64,000 nucleotides of DNA from Pararobbsia alpina (GTDB lineage Bacteria > Pseudomonadota > Gammaproteobacteria > Burkholderiales > Burkholderiaceae): NCBI RefSeq assembly GCF_902859895.1, contig NZ_CADIKM010000016.1, positions 1 to 64,000 of the forward strand. The letters run 5' to 3'. Every line of letters begins with the position of its first letter. Position 1 is the first letter of the stretch. Positions 9,511-18,116 of the stretch are shown piece after piece. The translations under genes were made by a program, and so were the position numbers. The notes under the pieces were generated by a model, which saw only the letters and a list, made by a program, of their open reading frames with translations, did no database searches and was not told the origin of the DNA.

Positions 9511-9760
9511 CCCGCAAGCGCTCAATGCTGAGACCATCCTCGTCAGTGTCGAGGGTAGCCCGGCCTGGTTCTCGCGGCGCAGGCGTGCACCAAGGCCCGT
9601 GCCAAGTCCCATACCGAGGCCCGCGCCGAGTCCTGTCTCGAGGCCTAGAATCAAGGAGTGGCTGCGCTCGCCTTCGAATTCGAAAGCAAGCAACGGAGTG
9701 CGGTCGTCCGGTCGCGTCGATACATTGGACCCATCGGACCACTGTTAAGAGGACTCCATC
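9511..9760. other. Intergenic segment with short tandem repeat, upstream of ada
   Basis: Contains two adjacent 24-bp imperfect units (9589-9612 and 9613-9636, sharing the core ggcccg-gcc-agtcc) and a partial third. The right end carries a good Shine-Dalgarno (aagagga) ahead of ada at 9761. No clear Ada box could be identified by eye. Confidence 0.45.
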
Positions 9761-10924
9761 ATGAAAACCACTACAGCAGACAAGGCATCCCGTGCCGCCG
9801 AGACAGAGTGCGATCCGCGCTGGGCGGACGTCGTCGCGCACAATCTCGCAGCCGATGGCCATTTCTTCTACTCAGTTGCGAGCACAGGCGTCTATTGCCG
9901 GCCCTCGTGCTCGGCACGGCTGCCGCGCCCCGAGAATGTCACCTTCCACACGAACCGCGAAGCTGCCGAAGCCGCGGGTTTCCGACCGTGCAAGCGCTGC
10001 AAGCCCGACGGCCCGCCCCGCGCCGAACACCATGCGGCAATCGTGACCGAAGCGTGTCGAATCATCGAAGAATCGGACACCCTGCCCGACCTTGAAACGC
10101 TTGCCGAGCGTATCGGCATGAGCCGTTTCCACTTTCATCGCGTGTTCCGGCAGGCCACAGGACTCACCCCGCGGGCCTATGCGGCAGCGCATCGCGCGAA
10201 GCGCGTACGAAGCGAACTCGATCGCAGCGAGACTGTGACCCAGGCGATCTTCGATGCGGGCTATAACTCAAATGGCCGTTTCTATGCTAAATCGAATGCT
10301 GTCCTCGGGATGACTCCACGCGACTATCGCAACGGTGGCGCCGGTGCGGAGATCCGTTTTGCGATCGGCGAATGTTCGCTCGGCTCGATCCTGGTTGCAC
10401 AGAGCGAACGCGGAATCTGCGCAATTCTGCTCGGCGACGATCCCGATGTGCTGGCGCGCGACCTGCAGGACCGCTTTCCGCGTGCGAACCTGATCGGCGG
10501 CGATCCGGCGTTCGAGCAATTGGTCGCACGCGTGGTCGGTTTTGTCGAAGCGCCAGCCATCGGACTCGACCTGCCGCTCGACGTACGCGGCACGGCTTTC
10601 CAGCAACGGGTGTGGGAAGCCTTACGCGAGATTCCGGCGGGCGAGACGGCAAGCTACAGCGCGGTGGCTACCCGAATCGGCGCGCCCCGTTCGGTCCGCG
10701 CGGTCGCGCAGGCATGCGGCGCGAACGCCCTTGCTGTCGCGATTCCGTGCCATCGCGTCGTTCGGAGCGACGGTAGCGTGTCGGGCTATCGCTGGGGGGT
10801 GGAACGTAAGCGGGCGCTGCTCGATCGTGAAGCGGGCAAGGGGCTGGACGCGGCGGGCGGCGGCGATACAGCGGCCGGGCAGCGTGACGCACTGTCGCAG
10901 GACGAGGCGGAGGTTGGCGCATGA
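9761..10924 (+). CDS. ada: Bifunctional Ada: DNA methyltransferase and AraC-type regulator
   Basis: 387-residue Ada protein: methyl-phosphotriester acceptor, transcription activator and O6-alkylguanine-DNA methyltransferase. The N-terminal zinc domain carries cysteines at 46, 50, 77 and 80 (YCRPSC and PCKRC). An AraC-type helix-turn-helix follows at about 90-185 (FHFHRVFRQATGLTPRAY). The C-terminal AGT domain (about 195-365) has the acceptor site IPCHRV with Cys330. In E. coli, methylation of the N-terminal Cys turns Ada into an activator of ada, alkB, alkA and aidB. Here its stop overlaps the start of a 2OG-Fe(II) oxygenase gene by 4 bp, so the two are co-translated. The tail beyond residue 365 is a low-complexity Ala/Gly/Asp extension. 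Confidence 0.95.
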   Translation: MKTTTADKASRAAETECDPRWADVVAHNLAADGHFFYSVASTGVYCRPSCSARLPRPENVTFHTNREAAEAAGFRPCKRCKPDGPPRAEHHAAIVTEACRIIEESDTLPDLETLAERIGMSRFHFHRVFRQATGLTPRAYAAAHRAKRVRSELDRSETVTQAIFDAGYNSNGRFYAKSNAVLGMTPRDYRNGGAGAEIRFAIGECSLGSILVAQSERGICAILLGDDPDVLARDLQDRFPRANLIGGDPAFEQLVARVVGFVEAPAIGLDLPLDVRGTAFQQRVWEALREIPAGETASYSAVATRIGAPRSVRAVAQACGANALAVAIPCHRVVRSDGSVSGYRWGVERKRALLDREAGKGLDAAGGGDTAAGQRDALSQDEAEVGA

Positions 10925-11640
10925 ATACGCTGGCGAAGGAGCGAGCCGCCGTTCATGACCTCGACTGGCCGGCCTTGAGCACCGAACTCGATGCGCAAGG
11001 CTGTGCGACGATCCCTGGCCTGCTGTCGCGCGATGAGTGTGAAGAGATCGCCGGACTGTATCCGTTCGATGAACAGTTTCGCAGCCGTGTCGTCATGGGA
11101 CGGCACGGCTTCGGGCGCGGAGAGTACAAATACTTCAGCTATCCGCTTCCCGAGCCCGTTGCCACATTGCGCGCAGGGTTCTACCCCCATCTGGCACCGA
11201 TCGCGAATCGCTGGAACCAGGCCATGGGCATCGATGTTCGTTATCCGGCGCGGCTCGAAACGTTTCTCGCGCGGTGCCACGACGCGGGCCAGTTGCGGCC
11301 GACGCCCCTGCTTCTGCAGTATGCGGCTGGCGACTATAACTGCCTGCATCAGGATTTGTACGGCGAGCATGTCTTTCCATTGCAGGTCACGATCCTGCTC
11401 TCCGAGCCGGGACGCGATTTCACGGGTGGCGAGTTTGTGCTGACCGAGCAGCGGCCGCGCATGCAGTCCCGCCCCGAGGTCGTGCCGCTCGCGCAGGGCG
11501 ACGCGGTGGTCTTCGCGGTTTACCACCGGCCCGTGCAGGGTGCGCGGGGCGTCTATCGCGTCAATCTGCGTCACGGGGTGAGCCGGTTACGCTCGGGGCA
11601 TCGTCACACACTCGGTGTGATCTTCCATGATGCGAGTTGA
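10921..11640 (+). CDS. 2OG-Fe(II) oxygenase family protein
   Basis: 239-residue non-haem iron, 2-oxoglutarate-dependent dioxygenase. The jelly-roll motif is visible: first iron ligands in CLHQDLYG (HxD), then the distal histidine and 2OG-binding arginine within RVNLRHGVSRLRSGHRHTLG. The start ATG lies inside the end of ada, giving an ATGA overlap and therefore an Ada operon. It takes the place occupied by alkB in enterobacterial ada-alkB operons but is not an obvious AlkB by sequence; it looks more like a prolyl-hydroxylase-type protein. A role in alkylation damage reversal is inferred from context only. Confidence 0.85.
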   Translation: MNTLAKERAAVHDLDWPALSTELDAQGCATIPGLLSRDECEEIAGLYPFDEQFRSRVVMGRHGFGRGEYKYFSYPLPEPVATLRAGFYPHLAPIANRWNQAMGIDVRYPARLETFLARCHDAGQLRPTPLLLQYAAGDYNCLHQDLYGEHVFPLQVTILLSEPGRDFTGGEFVLTEQRPRMQSRPEVVPLAQGDAVVFAVYHRPVQGARGVYRVNLRHGVSRLRSGHRHTLGVIFHDAS

Positions 11641-11731
11641 GCGAGGTGACGCTGCCTGATTCCGATGCGCGGCAGTAGACCGCGTATCCGCCCGGCTTTG
11701 GCGAGGTGAGACGAGCCTGCCTGGTAGACCC

Positions 11732-12070
11732 TCAGGCCTGCCAGACCCCGTAGCCTGCTTCGCGCAGGCCGATTGCGAGTTCGACCTCCATTTCCTGCGC
11801 CCCCGCATAGGGCATGGGGTTGTACATCTCATAGAGTTCGGGCATGAGACGCACGCCGTAGTCAAACACAAAGCGATTCGACTGGATGCCGGCCTTGTGC
11901 TTGTCGAAGCGCAGATCCGGCTCGAGACCGGTCATCCCGACATACACGCAGGGCTTGGCCAACATGTAGTCAGGATTCGCCTTGCGAAAACGCGGCTCGT
12001 CCCAAACGCGCGCCGACAGCTCGACTACGTAGACACTGTAGTGATGGCGGCGGGATTGGCGGGGCGGCAT
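11732..12070 (-). CDS. Small GIY-YIG-like protein
   Basis: 112-residue protein with a compact module resembling the GIY-YIG nuclease fold: YSVYVVELS for the first strand and PCVYVGMTGLEPDLRFDKHKAG for the second strand and following helix (V-Y-V-G-M-T in place of Y-I-G-x-T). A C-terminal helix ends AGYGVWQA. Similar short proteins occur in many Burkholderiales and are annotated as GIY-YIG-like or hypothetical. Whether it retains nuclease activity is unclear. The start at 12070 gives the domain without the implausible upstream extension. It is convergent with the oxygenase gene. Confidence 0.65.
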   Translation of the reverse strand: MPPRQSRRHHYSVYVVELSARVWDEPRFRKANPDYMLAKPCVYVGMTGLEPDLRFDKHKAGIQSNRFVFDYGVRLMPELYEMYNPMPYAGAQEMEVELAIGLREAGYGVWQA

Positions 12071-12395
12071 AAGGTCTGGGACTTCGGATCGCGATGTAAA
12101 TGAAATGGAAGTGTACCGTCCGCCTATTCCCAGCGGATTCAACCGGTGGATGCAACAAACTGCTTGAATCGTTCGGCGGGCGTCCATGCGCTCGCGATCG
12201 CGATGCAGCAAGGCAGCGGCCTTCCCGCGGGCGGCTACCACGGCTATCATTACCGGATGACTTTCCATGCGCATCATTTTCCGGTGGGGCTGCCGGCACC
12301 GAAAGCAGTTGGCACGCTTCGACGTGACACTCGACCGAGCGGAAACGTGCACACACAGGCGATGCTTCAGGTGCCCCATCCTCGGGAGAGGCGCA
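12071..12395. other. Intergenic stretch between divergent genes
   Basis: About 325 bp. An open frame on the plus strand runs through part of it in phase with the next gene, but its translation lacks family resemblance. Otherwise nothing recognisable; presumably promoters of the two divergent genes. Confidence 0.4.
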
Positions 12396-13658
12396 TTGAA
12401 CAGGATCTCAAGCTGGCTGGTCGAGGCGGTGACTCGGGTAACGCTGCTATCGATGGTTGTCGTTTTCGTTCCGGGAGCACGGGCCACACTTGCGGACTCA
12501 GGCTGGCGGTGTGGCACGTCTGCCCCTGAACGACTTGAATGCAGCACGTACCCGCGCTCCACCACCAATCAATCACCCAGTCTTGATCCTCGCAGCGGTG
12601 ACCAGGCGCTTCCGGTCGCTTACGACGCAACAAGTGCTGTCGCCTTGCCATCCGCCGCAGATCGGCCGTTGCAGGTGGCGGTCTCCGCAATGGCGCCGTT
12701 CGTCTTGCCACATTCCGATCCGCCGGCCGGCTTCAGCATTGACCTGTGGAACGAAGTGGCCCGTCGAATGCACGTCGAATTCGCGTGGCGTTCGGTTCCG
12801 ACGCAGTCGGATTTGCTGCGTGCCGTGCAGGAAGGCGACGCGGACGTGGCGATAGCTGCCATCACCATGACACCGGAACGCGAGCAGATCGTGGATTTCT
12901 CGCTTCCCTATTTTGATTCCGGCTTGCAGATCATGGTGCGTGCCCGGGACGAAGGCGCGTTTTTCGCCACATTCCGTTCCATTCCCTGGCGGGCCATCGG
13001 TCAGCTTCTTGGCGTAGCCGCCATCCTGGTTTTTCTTCTAGCCAATTTACTGTGGCTCGTCGAGCGCAAGCAAGAGCGTAATTTTCAGAAGCCTTACCTG
13101 CGTGCATTAGGCGAAGGGCTCTGGGCGACTATCCTGATCATCGCCACGGGGGAGCACGGCGAACGTGATGCCGCCAACATGAGGAAGCGTTTTTTGGTTC
13201 CCGCGATGTGGCTGATCGGCGTCGTGCTGATCGCCCAATTCACGGCGACCGTGACATCGTCGCAAACCGTGACGCAACTTCAGACCAACATTCACGGACC
13301 GGGCGATCTGCCAGGGAAGACGATCGGCACCGCGGCAGGGTCGATCGCCGCCGATTATCTGACCCAGCGTGGATTGCCGTTCGTCGATGTGAAAACCGCC
13401 GACGATGGAATCCGCATGCTTACTCAAGGCGATGTGCAGGCGATCGTCTATGATGCGCCTACCCTGCAATACTGGGCCGCGAAGCGGGGCAATGGCATAT
13501 TGCTGGTCGTCGGCCCCTTGTTCCGGCTCGAGAAATATGGCATCGCTTTGGCGCAGGGCAGTCCGTTGCGCAAGCCTATCAACGAAGCACTGCTGTCCAT
13601 GTACGCCGACGGCACCTACGAAAAGATCTATGGAAACTGGTTCATGCAGGGGAAGTAG
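12396..13658 (+). CDS. Glutamate-receptor-like ion channel / substrate-binding-domain membrane protein
   Basis: About 421 residues from a TTG at 12396 with GGGAG upstream; that start gives a clean signal peptide (LLSMVVVFVPGARA). The protein follows the prokaryotic GluR0 plan: periplasmic SBP_bac_3 lobe 1 (PLQVAVSAMAPFVL to FSLPYFDSGLQIMV), a membrane helix (IGQLLGVAAILVFLLANLLW), a pore-loop region (GLWATILIIATGEHGERD), a second helix (MWLIGVVLIAQFTATV), then lobe 2 (DLPGKTIGTAAGSIAADYL to YEKIYGNWF). The usual potassium-filter TVGYGD is replaced by ATGEHGE, so ion selectivity or even channel function is uncertain. The ligand is probably an amino acid. The frame also allows an ATG at 12267. 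Confidence 0.8.
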   Translation: MNRISSWLVEAVTRVTLLSMVVVFVPGARATLADSGWRCGTSAPERLECSTYPRSTTNQSPSLDPRSGDQALPVAYDATSAVALPSAADRPLQVAVSAMAPFVLPHSDPPAGFSIDLWNEVARRMHVEFAWRSVPTQSDLLRAVQEGDADVAIAAITMTPEREQIVDFSLPYFDSGLQIMVRARDEGAFFATFRSIPWRAIGQLLGVAAILVFLLANLLWLVERKQERNFQKPYLRALGEGLWATILIIATGEHGERDAANMRKRFLVPAMWLIGVVLIAQFTATVTSSQTVTQLQTNIHGPGDLPGKTIGTAAGSIAADYLTQRGLPFVDVKTADDGIRMLTQGDVQAIVYDAPTLQYWAAKRGNGILLVVGPLFRLEKYGIALAQGSPLRKPINEALLSMYADGTYEKIYGNWFMQGK

Positions 13659-13972
13659 ATTGAATGCATCGGTTTGAAAGTGACCACCTCGGACGGAAGA
13701 CCTCGAGCGAAAGCCGAGGCAGATGGATGGCGACGAACACGGGCATAGGGACTTTAGAAGAAGCGATGACGGTTGCAGGACGACGGAAAGCCCTTCGGTT
13801 CGGATAGGGCCTCGGCGTTTGATGACGTCGACGACAATGGACCACGAATCCGGCCGTCTGCAGGCCGTCGACAAGCCAGTTAACTCGGTTTGGCAAACTC
13901 ACTTTAAGCCATCGCTCGTCAGGGCGGCAGTGAGGAGGCCCGCTAGATGATCTTCAATCGTGCCCGCCAGTC
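13659..13972. other. Gene-free stretch
   Basis: About 310 bp between the convergent channel gene and the LysR gene. I see no supported coding sequence and no clear terminator hairpin with a T-tract. Confidence 0.4.
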
Positions 13973-14884
13973 TCAGACGAGCCCCGTCCGTTTTACTTCG
14001 TCAGTGATGAAGTCGATCAGCACGCTTACCCGTTTGGAAAGATGTTTGCGCGAGGCATACACCAGTTGAATGGAGGGACCTGGTGCATCCCATCCCTCCA
14101 GAACCTGAGCCAGCCGCCCCTGATTGAGCGCTTCCTGAGCGTGAAACACCGGCAATTGCGCGATACCGATTCCGTTAATCGTCGCATCCGTCGTTGCCTC
14201 GCCGTTATTGAATGCCGCCACTGCATGGGCGGCATCAATAACGATCTCATTGTCACCGTCGAGGTATAGCATCGTTTTGGCACGCCCCGACGGCTGGACA
14301 AAAGAAATTAGCCGATGAGACAGCAGGTCCTGAGGGCGCTGTGGTCTGCCATAAAGATCAAGGCAACGCGGACATGCGAATGTCCCTAGACTGACGCGTC
14401 CGAGGGGGCGGGCGACCAGGTCCGAATCCGGCAATTCACCGATGCGTATGGCAAGATCAATGCCTTCGGCAACAAGGTCAGCGTACAGATCGCTCATTCG
14501 CACTTCAACGGTTAACTTGGGATGACGCTCCAAAAATCTCGCAAGATGCGGCATGAACAATACGCGGCCATACGCCACCGGCATTTCGATCCTGATGGAG
14601 CCCGTCAATTCGGCATCGACGGGAGAAAGCGAACTTTGCATCTCCTCTAGCTCAGCAACCCACTTGCTCGCTCGCTCATAGAAGATGCTTCCGTCATCCG
14701 TCAGACTGACACTGCGGGTCGTGCGATTAAGGAGTCGCACACCCAATCTGCCTTCCAGCAAGCGAATCGCCTTGGATACCCCCGAGTTTGTCAGTCCAAG
14801 GGATTCGGCCGCGCGCGCGAAGCTCAATGATTCGGCAACCCGGACAAATTCTTCGACACCGGATACTTTCTGGGTTAAACGCAC
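13973..14884 (-). CDS. LysR-family transcriptional regulator
   Basis: 303-residue LTTR. The N-terminal winged helix-turn-helix (about residues 8-65: FARAAESLGLTNSGVSKAIR) is followed by the effector-binding type 2 periplasmic-like domain. It belongs to the CrgA-like subgroup judging from LLNRTTRSVSLTDDG. It is divergent from the adjacent MDR oxidoreductase gene across a 127-bp intergenic region that contains a perfect 10-bp inverted repeat, so it most likely controls that gene and itself. Effector unknown. Confidence 0.92.
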   Translation of the reverse strand: MRLTQKVSGVEEFVRVAESLSFARAAESLGLTNSGVSKAIRLLEGRLGVRLLNRTTRSVSLTDDGSIFYERASKWVAELEEMQSSLSPVDAELTGSIRIEMPVAYGRVLFMPHLARFLERHPKLTVEVRMSDLYADLVAEGIDLAIRIGELPDSDLVARPLGRVSLGTFACPRCLDLYGRPQRPQDLLSHRLISFVQPSGRAKTMLYLDGDNEIVIDAAHAVAAFNNGEATTDATINGIGIAQLPVFHAQEALNQGRLAQVLEGWDAPGPSIQLVYASRKHLSKRVSVLIDFITDEVKRTGLV

Positions 14885-14963
14885 GCCACACCTCGATTAA
14901 TGACTCACAGTTCGCAGTCTGCGTCCAAATTCTACCTTTATAGTTATTTCCGCGTTCAATAAA

Positions 14964-15008
14964 ATGGTCCTTATCGCCCACCTATCCGTGTTTTGATTTA
15001 AGGACCAT
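14964..15008. promoter_or_regulatory. Perfect 10-bp inverted repeat overlapping the oxidoreductase ribosome-binding site
   Basis: The left arm atggtcctta (14964-14973) and right arm taaggaccat (14999-15008) are exact inverses with a 25-nt spacer. The right arm contains the aagga Shine-Dalgarno of the gene starting at 15012. As DNA it could be a LysR operator; as RNA the hairpin would mask the ribosome-binding site. Confidence 0.6.
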
Positions 15009-15011
15009 CAG

Positions 15012-16028
15012 ATGAAAGCTGTCATTGCTACTACGCAAGGATCTCCCGACGTATTTAAGCTGGTCGATCTGCCCAAGCCCGTGCCCTGCGCGGGGCAGGT
15101 ATTGATCAAAGTCGCGGCGTCCGCTGTCAATCCCATCGATACCAAGGTGCGGAAAGCCAAATTGCCGATGACCCCGGCCGAGTTTCCTGCAGTACTTCAG
15201 ACTGACTTCGCCGGAGTGGTAGAGGCTGTAAGCCCTGATGTCACGCAATTTAGCGTGGGGAACGAAGTCTACGGGTTTGCCGGTGGTTTCAAGGGTCCAA
15301 ATGGCGACGTTTCTGGCGCATTGGCGGAGTACATCGTGGCGGATGCGGCGCTGATTGCGCTCAAGCCACGCACGCTGGATTTCAGACAGGCCGCCGCTCT
15401 ACCTTTGGTAGCCACGACCGCCTGGCTCGCCTTGCACGACAAGGTCAAGTTGGACGCGAAGACGAAGGTGCTGATCCTCGGCGGCACTGGCGGCGTGGGG
15501 CATGTCGCGGTTCAATTGGCGAAGGCAGCCGGTGCTCAGGTCTTTGCAGTAGTGAGAAGCGACAAAAGCGCCGCGCTGGCCAAAGAGCTGGGCGCCACTG
15601 TATGCATTAACCTGGCTCAGACCGACGCAAAAGAGGTTGTTGACAAGTACACCGACGGCAAGGGCTTCGATGTCATCTTCGACACCGTAGGGGGTCCATT
15701 GCTGGACGCAGCTTTTCAGATGATCCGTCCTGCAGGCGACGTGATCACCGTGGTGGGCGCAGCGACGCACAATCTCGCTCCCTTGTATCTGCGAGGCGCC
15801 AATCTGCATACAGTACTGGTGCTCATCCCGATTATGTTCGGGCAGGACCGCGAAGCGCAGGGATTGAACCTCGATGCGATCAGGCGTCTCGTGGATGATG
15901 GTCAAATCAAGCCGTTACTGGATCCGCAGCGTTTCAGTCTGGGGCAAGTGGCCGATGCGCATCGCAAGCTGGAAGCAGGACAGGCGGCTGGCAAGCTGGT
16001 CATCGACGTGAGCGAGATTGAAGCGTAG
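15012..16028 (+). CDS. MDR-superfamily NADP-dependent oxidoreductase (quinone-oxidoreductase-like)
   Basis: 338-residue medium-chain dehydrogenase/reductase. The GroES-like N-terminal half begins MKAVIATTQGSPDVFKLVDL. The Rossmann half has the dinucleotide motif LGGTGGVGHVAVQLA and a following AAGAQVFAVVRS. The structural and catalytic zinc cysteines of alcohol dehydrogenases are absent, which fits the zinc-independent quinone oxidoreductase group. Shine-Dalgarno aagga lies 7 nt before the ATG. It is divergent from a LysR gene that probably regulates it. Likely an NADPH-dependent reductase of quinones or enals; the true substrate is unknown. Confidence 0.9.
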   Translation: MKAVIATTQGSPDVFKLVDLPKPVPCAGQVLIKVAASAVNPIDTKVRKAKLPMTPAEFPAVLQTDFAGVVEAVSPDVTQFSVGNEVYGFAGGFKGPNGDVSGALAEYIVADAALIALKPRTLDFRQAAALPLVATTAWLALHDKVKLDAKTKVLILGGTGGVGHVAVQLAKAAGAQVFAVVRSDKSAALAKELGATVCINLAQTDAKEVVDKYTDGKGFDVIFDTVGGPLLDAAFQMIRPAGDVITVVGAATHNLAPLYLRGANLHTVLVLIPIMFGQDREAQGLNLDAIRRLVDDGQIKPLLDPQRFSLGQVADAHRKLEAGQAAGKLVIDVSEIEA

Positions 16029-16718
16029 TGTCGATTTCGCATTCCTCTGCAGCCCGAAACGAAGGGTAGTCTCCACTTGCCCTTTCGTGGCGGTGCCCAC
16101 TGATATGCAGAGATCGTGCTGCGATAGCGGCAGGAATGTGGCGTCCGATTTCCGGTTAGCGAACATTCGGACCCTCTCCTTCGCGGCGCGAAGCGCAATT
16201 CGTCCGCTTTCCCGCACGCCGGAGGTCCGTTTTGGGTCGCGTGCTGTCAATCGCTGTCAGGCAGTGAGCGGCCATGAAGAGACAATCGATGGAGCATCCC
16301 GCGTGACGGAAGAACCGCGCAGAACGGACACTCAAACCAGTGTGGACATGGCTCCGCCGAACAGCATTTGGCCCCGCAAAAAAGATGGATCAATTAATGA
16401 GGTCGCACCTGCCGAACCGGCGTAGCAATTCGATGTTCACACGAACCAGATCTCGGAATGGAAGTGACAACGCTCAGACACTTGAAGACGTAGGAATGCC
16501 GCGCGGGAACGCGAGGTTTTTTTCCTCAACGTTCACCGAGGCGACGATGGACTGCCGATGCGAAAAATGATCAAGAAGCAAGTCGCGGACATCGTCATCA
16601 AGATTTGAAAGCAGTGCAGGCGTGCGATGCGTGAGACGTCCTGAATGGAAAGCGCTTTAGTCGGCCTCTTTGCCTGTCAGCGGTGTAACCGGTTCAGACA
16701 ATGTGCTGGTAGGTATCG
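16029..16718. other. Gene-free, probably decayed sequence
   Basis: Nearly 700 bp with no recognisable protein in any frame. It contains the 19-mer ggccatgaagagacaatcg (16270-16288), which recurs with one mismatch at 18301-18319, also in decayed sequence. Confidence 0.45.
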
Positions 16719-16997
16719 TCAATGTCCATTGGTTCGCGGCGCACGGGTTTCGCGATATCCGCTAACGGTTGGATCAAGTGAGGTGCTGGTGCCGGAACAT
16801 ACGCATTTTGGAGCGCTGGAACCTATACCCTCCTTGCAGGCAGCGGTTTCGCCGGGCGGACAACTTACGTTACATATTTGGTCAAGGCCCTCGTTCGTCG
16901 CAGCGCACTCCGACTGTGCTGAAACGGACAGCGAAAGGGTCCCCGAACACATCAGGGCCATCAAGACAAGCGCATGCTTAGAGGCGGTTTGCTGCAT
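16719..16997 (-). CDS. Small secreted six-cysteine protein, defensin-like cysteine pattern
   Basis: 92-residue protein with a good Sec signal peptide (hydrophobic LVLMALMCSGTLSLSVSA, cleavage near SAQS) and six cysteines in the mature part at 31, 42, 46, 54, 65 and 67. The spacing C-x10-C-x3-C-x7-C-x10-C-x-C has the CxxxC and CxC pairs that define the cysteine-stabilised alpha-beta fold. A GAGGG Shine-Dalgarno lies about 5 nt upstream of the ATG at 16997, supporting expression. No known family is certain. It stands alone in a gene-poor stretch. Role could be a toxin/antimicrobial peptide, inhibitor or small envelope protein; all of these are speculative. Confidence 0.55.
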   Translation of the reverse strand: MQQTASKHALVLMALMCSGTLSLSVSAQSECAATNEGLDQICNVSCPPGETAACKEGIGSSAPKCVCSGTSTSLDPTVSGYRETRAPRTNGH

Positions 16998-17652
16998 TTC
17001 GCCCTCGTTGGGTTACAAACTGGCAACCATTAGTTTCTTGATCGACAAGGCTCCGAATTTGCGTGAGCAGAAGGGGCTCCGCTGCATCCTGCTCTTTACA
17101 AGAATAGTGCACTGTCCCCTCCCTCGCCAAATGGACGTCGCAGGCTAGGAACCAAGCGTTCCTGCCGGTTTCTGTAACGCGGTTAGCTTTCTAGATGGAC
17201 CGACGCGTCGTGAAGCAACTCCTCTAAGTAACACTATGCGAAACCGCCGGCAATCGGGTTGCAAGGAGCCTGTTGCGATGCACAGCGACCGTCCGCCAAT
17301 GGCGGAAAAGCCGCCGGTACAAACGATCGCTCGACCGACTACTCCGGGTCGACTACTGTCCGACGCGACAGGATAAAAACCAGCCCGACAGAATCATCTG
17401 AAAGAGGTGTCCCAAACCGGACGCTGAAACCTGCTTTTCAGGAGTGGCCCTGACGCTCAACCCTAGTGTCCGATTGCGCCCGACAGTTGCACGGGTCACC
17501 TATCAGGTCAGTGACTTGTAGAGTTCCTCTGGCTCTAATCGTTGACAATCGCGGTCGCTGGTCGATGATAAATGCCGGCCTTGCCAGCGACGCGAACAGC
17601 AAACGACAACAGCTTCTTCCTACGCCTTTCGCTACGCCCTGGAACAAGAACG
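16998..17652. other. Gene-free stretch
   Basis: About 650 bp with only short, unconvincing open frames. The left end should contain the promoter of the small secreted protein on the minus strand. I recognise nothing else. Confidence 0.4.
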
Positions 17653-17972
17653 TCAGAAAGAGGCCGCAATCGCGGCGAGTAGGCCTGCCAGCGTATAGCT
17701 CGCGAACTTCGCACGCAGAATCGGCATGCCGGACAGGAAGGCCGCGGATTCGGACGAGCCGGTGGCGTACGCCGCGCGCCCGACCGGCGAACGTTTAAAA
17801 GGAATCCAGACGATCACAACAGCCGCGAGCAGAATCAGTAGACTCGTCGGCACGACGCCGGCGACCTTGCCGGTCAGTGCGTCGGCGAGGTCCTCATTGA
17901 TCGATCCGCCGGGAACCGGGCGCAGCAGCAGCGCCAGTCCGTAGTACACGGCGCCCGTCGCGATCGTCGTCG
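17653..17972 (-). pseudogene. Fragment of a sugar-type ABC transporter permease
   Basis: Translation of the minus strand gives about 106 residues typical of the interior of an RbsC/AraH-like permease: VYYGLALLLRPVPGGSINED, then a hydrophobic helix ending VVIVWIPFKRSPVGRAAYAT, then AFLSGMPILRAKFASYTLAG. It lacks both the N-terminal helices and the C-terminal third of the family. At the right edge (about 17972) the reading switches to an unrelated transposase-like fragment in another frame. It is a remnant of a transport operon, not functional. Confidence 0.65.
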
Positions 17973-17975
17973 TGG

Positions 17976-18116
17976 GGGCAAATGAACATCGACCATCTGC
18001 ATGATTTTGAATTTCTCCAGCGCCGTGCGAGGTGTCAGACCTAGAACCGTGCGCTTCAGTTCGTTTTTGAGCCAGAGCACGCAAGACACCCACCACGCAT
18101 CCCACTGCCATGCGTT
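17976..18116 (-). pseudogene. Probable transposase C-terminal fragment (IS remnant)
   Basis: A minus-strand frame reads LWLKNELKRTVLGLTPRTAL followed by EKFKIMQMVDVHLP, which resembles a short conserved C-terminal region of some IS transposases. It is only about 47 residues, flanked by fragments of two unrelated transporter genes in other frames. This suggests an insertion sequence that mediated deletion. I could not find terminal inverted repeats or target duplications by eye; the family assignment is tentative. Confidence 0.4.

Noticed and set aside
10786-11574. Minus-strand 262-codon frame opposite ada and the oxygenase
   Set aside because: Shadow of two clear genes on the other strand; no motif.
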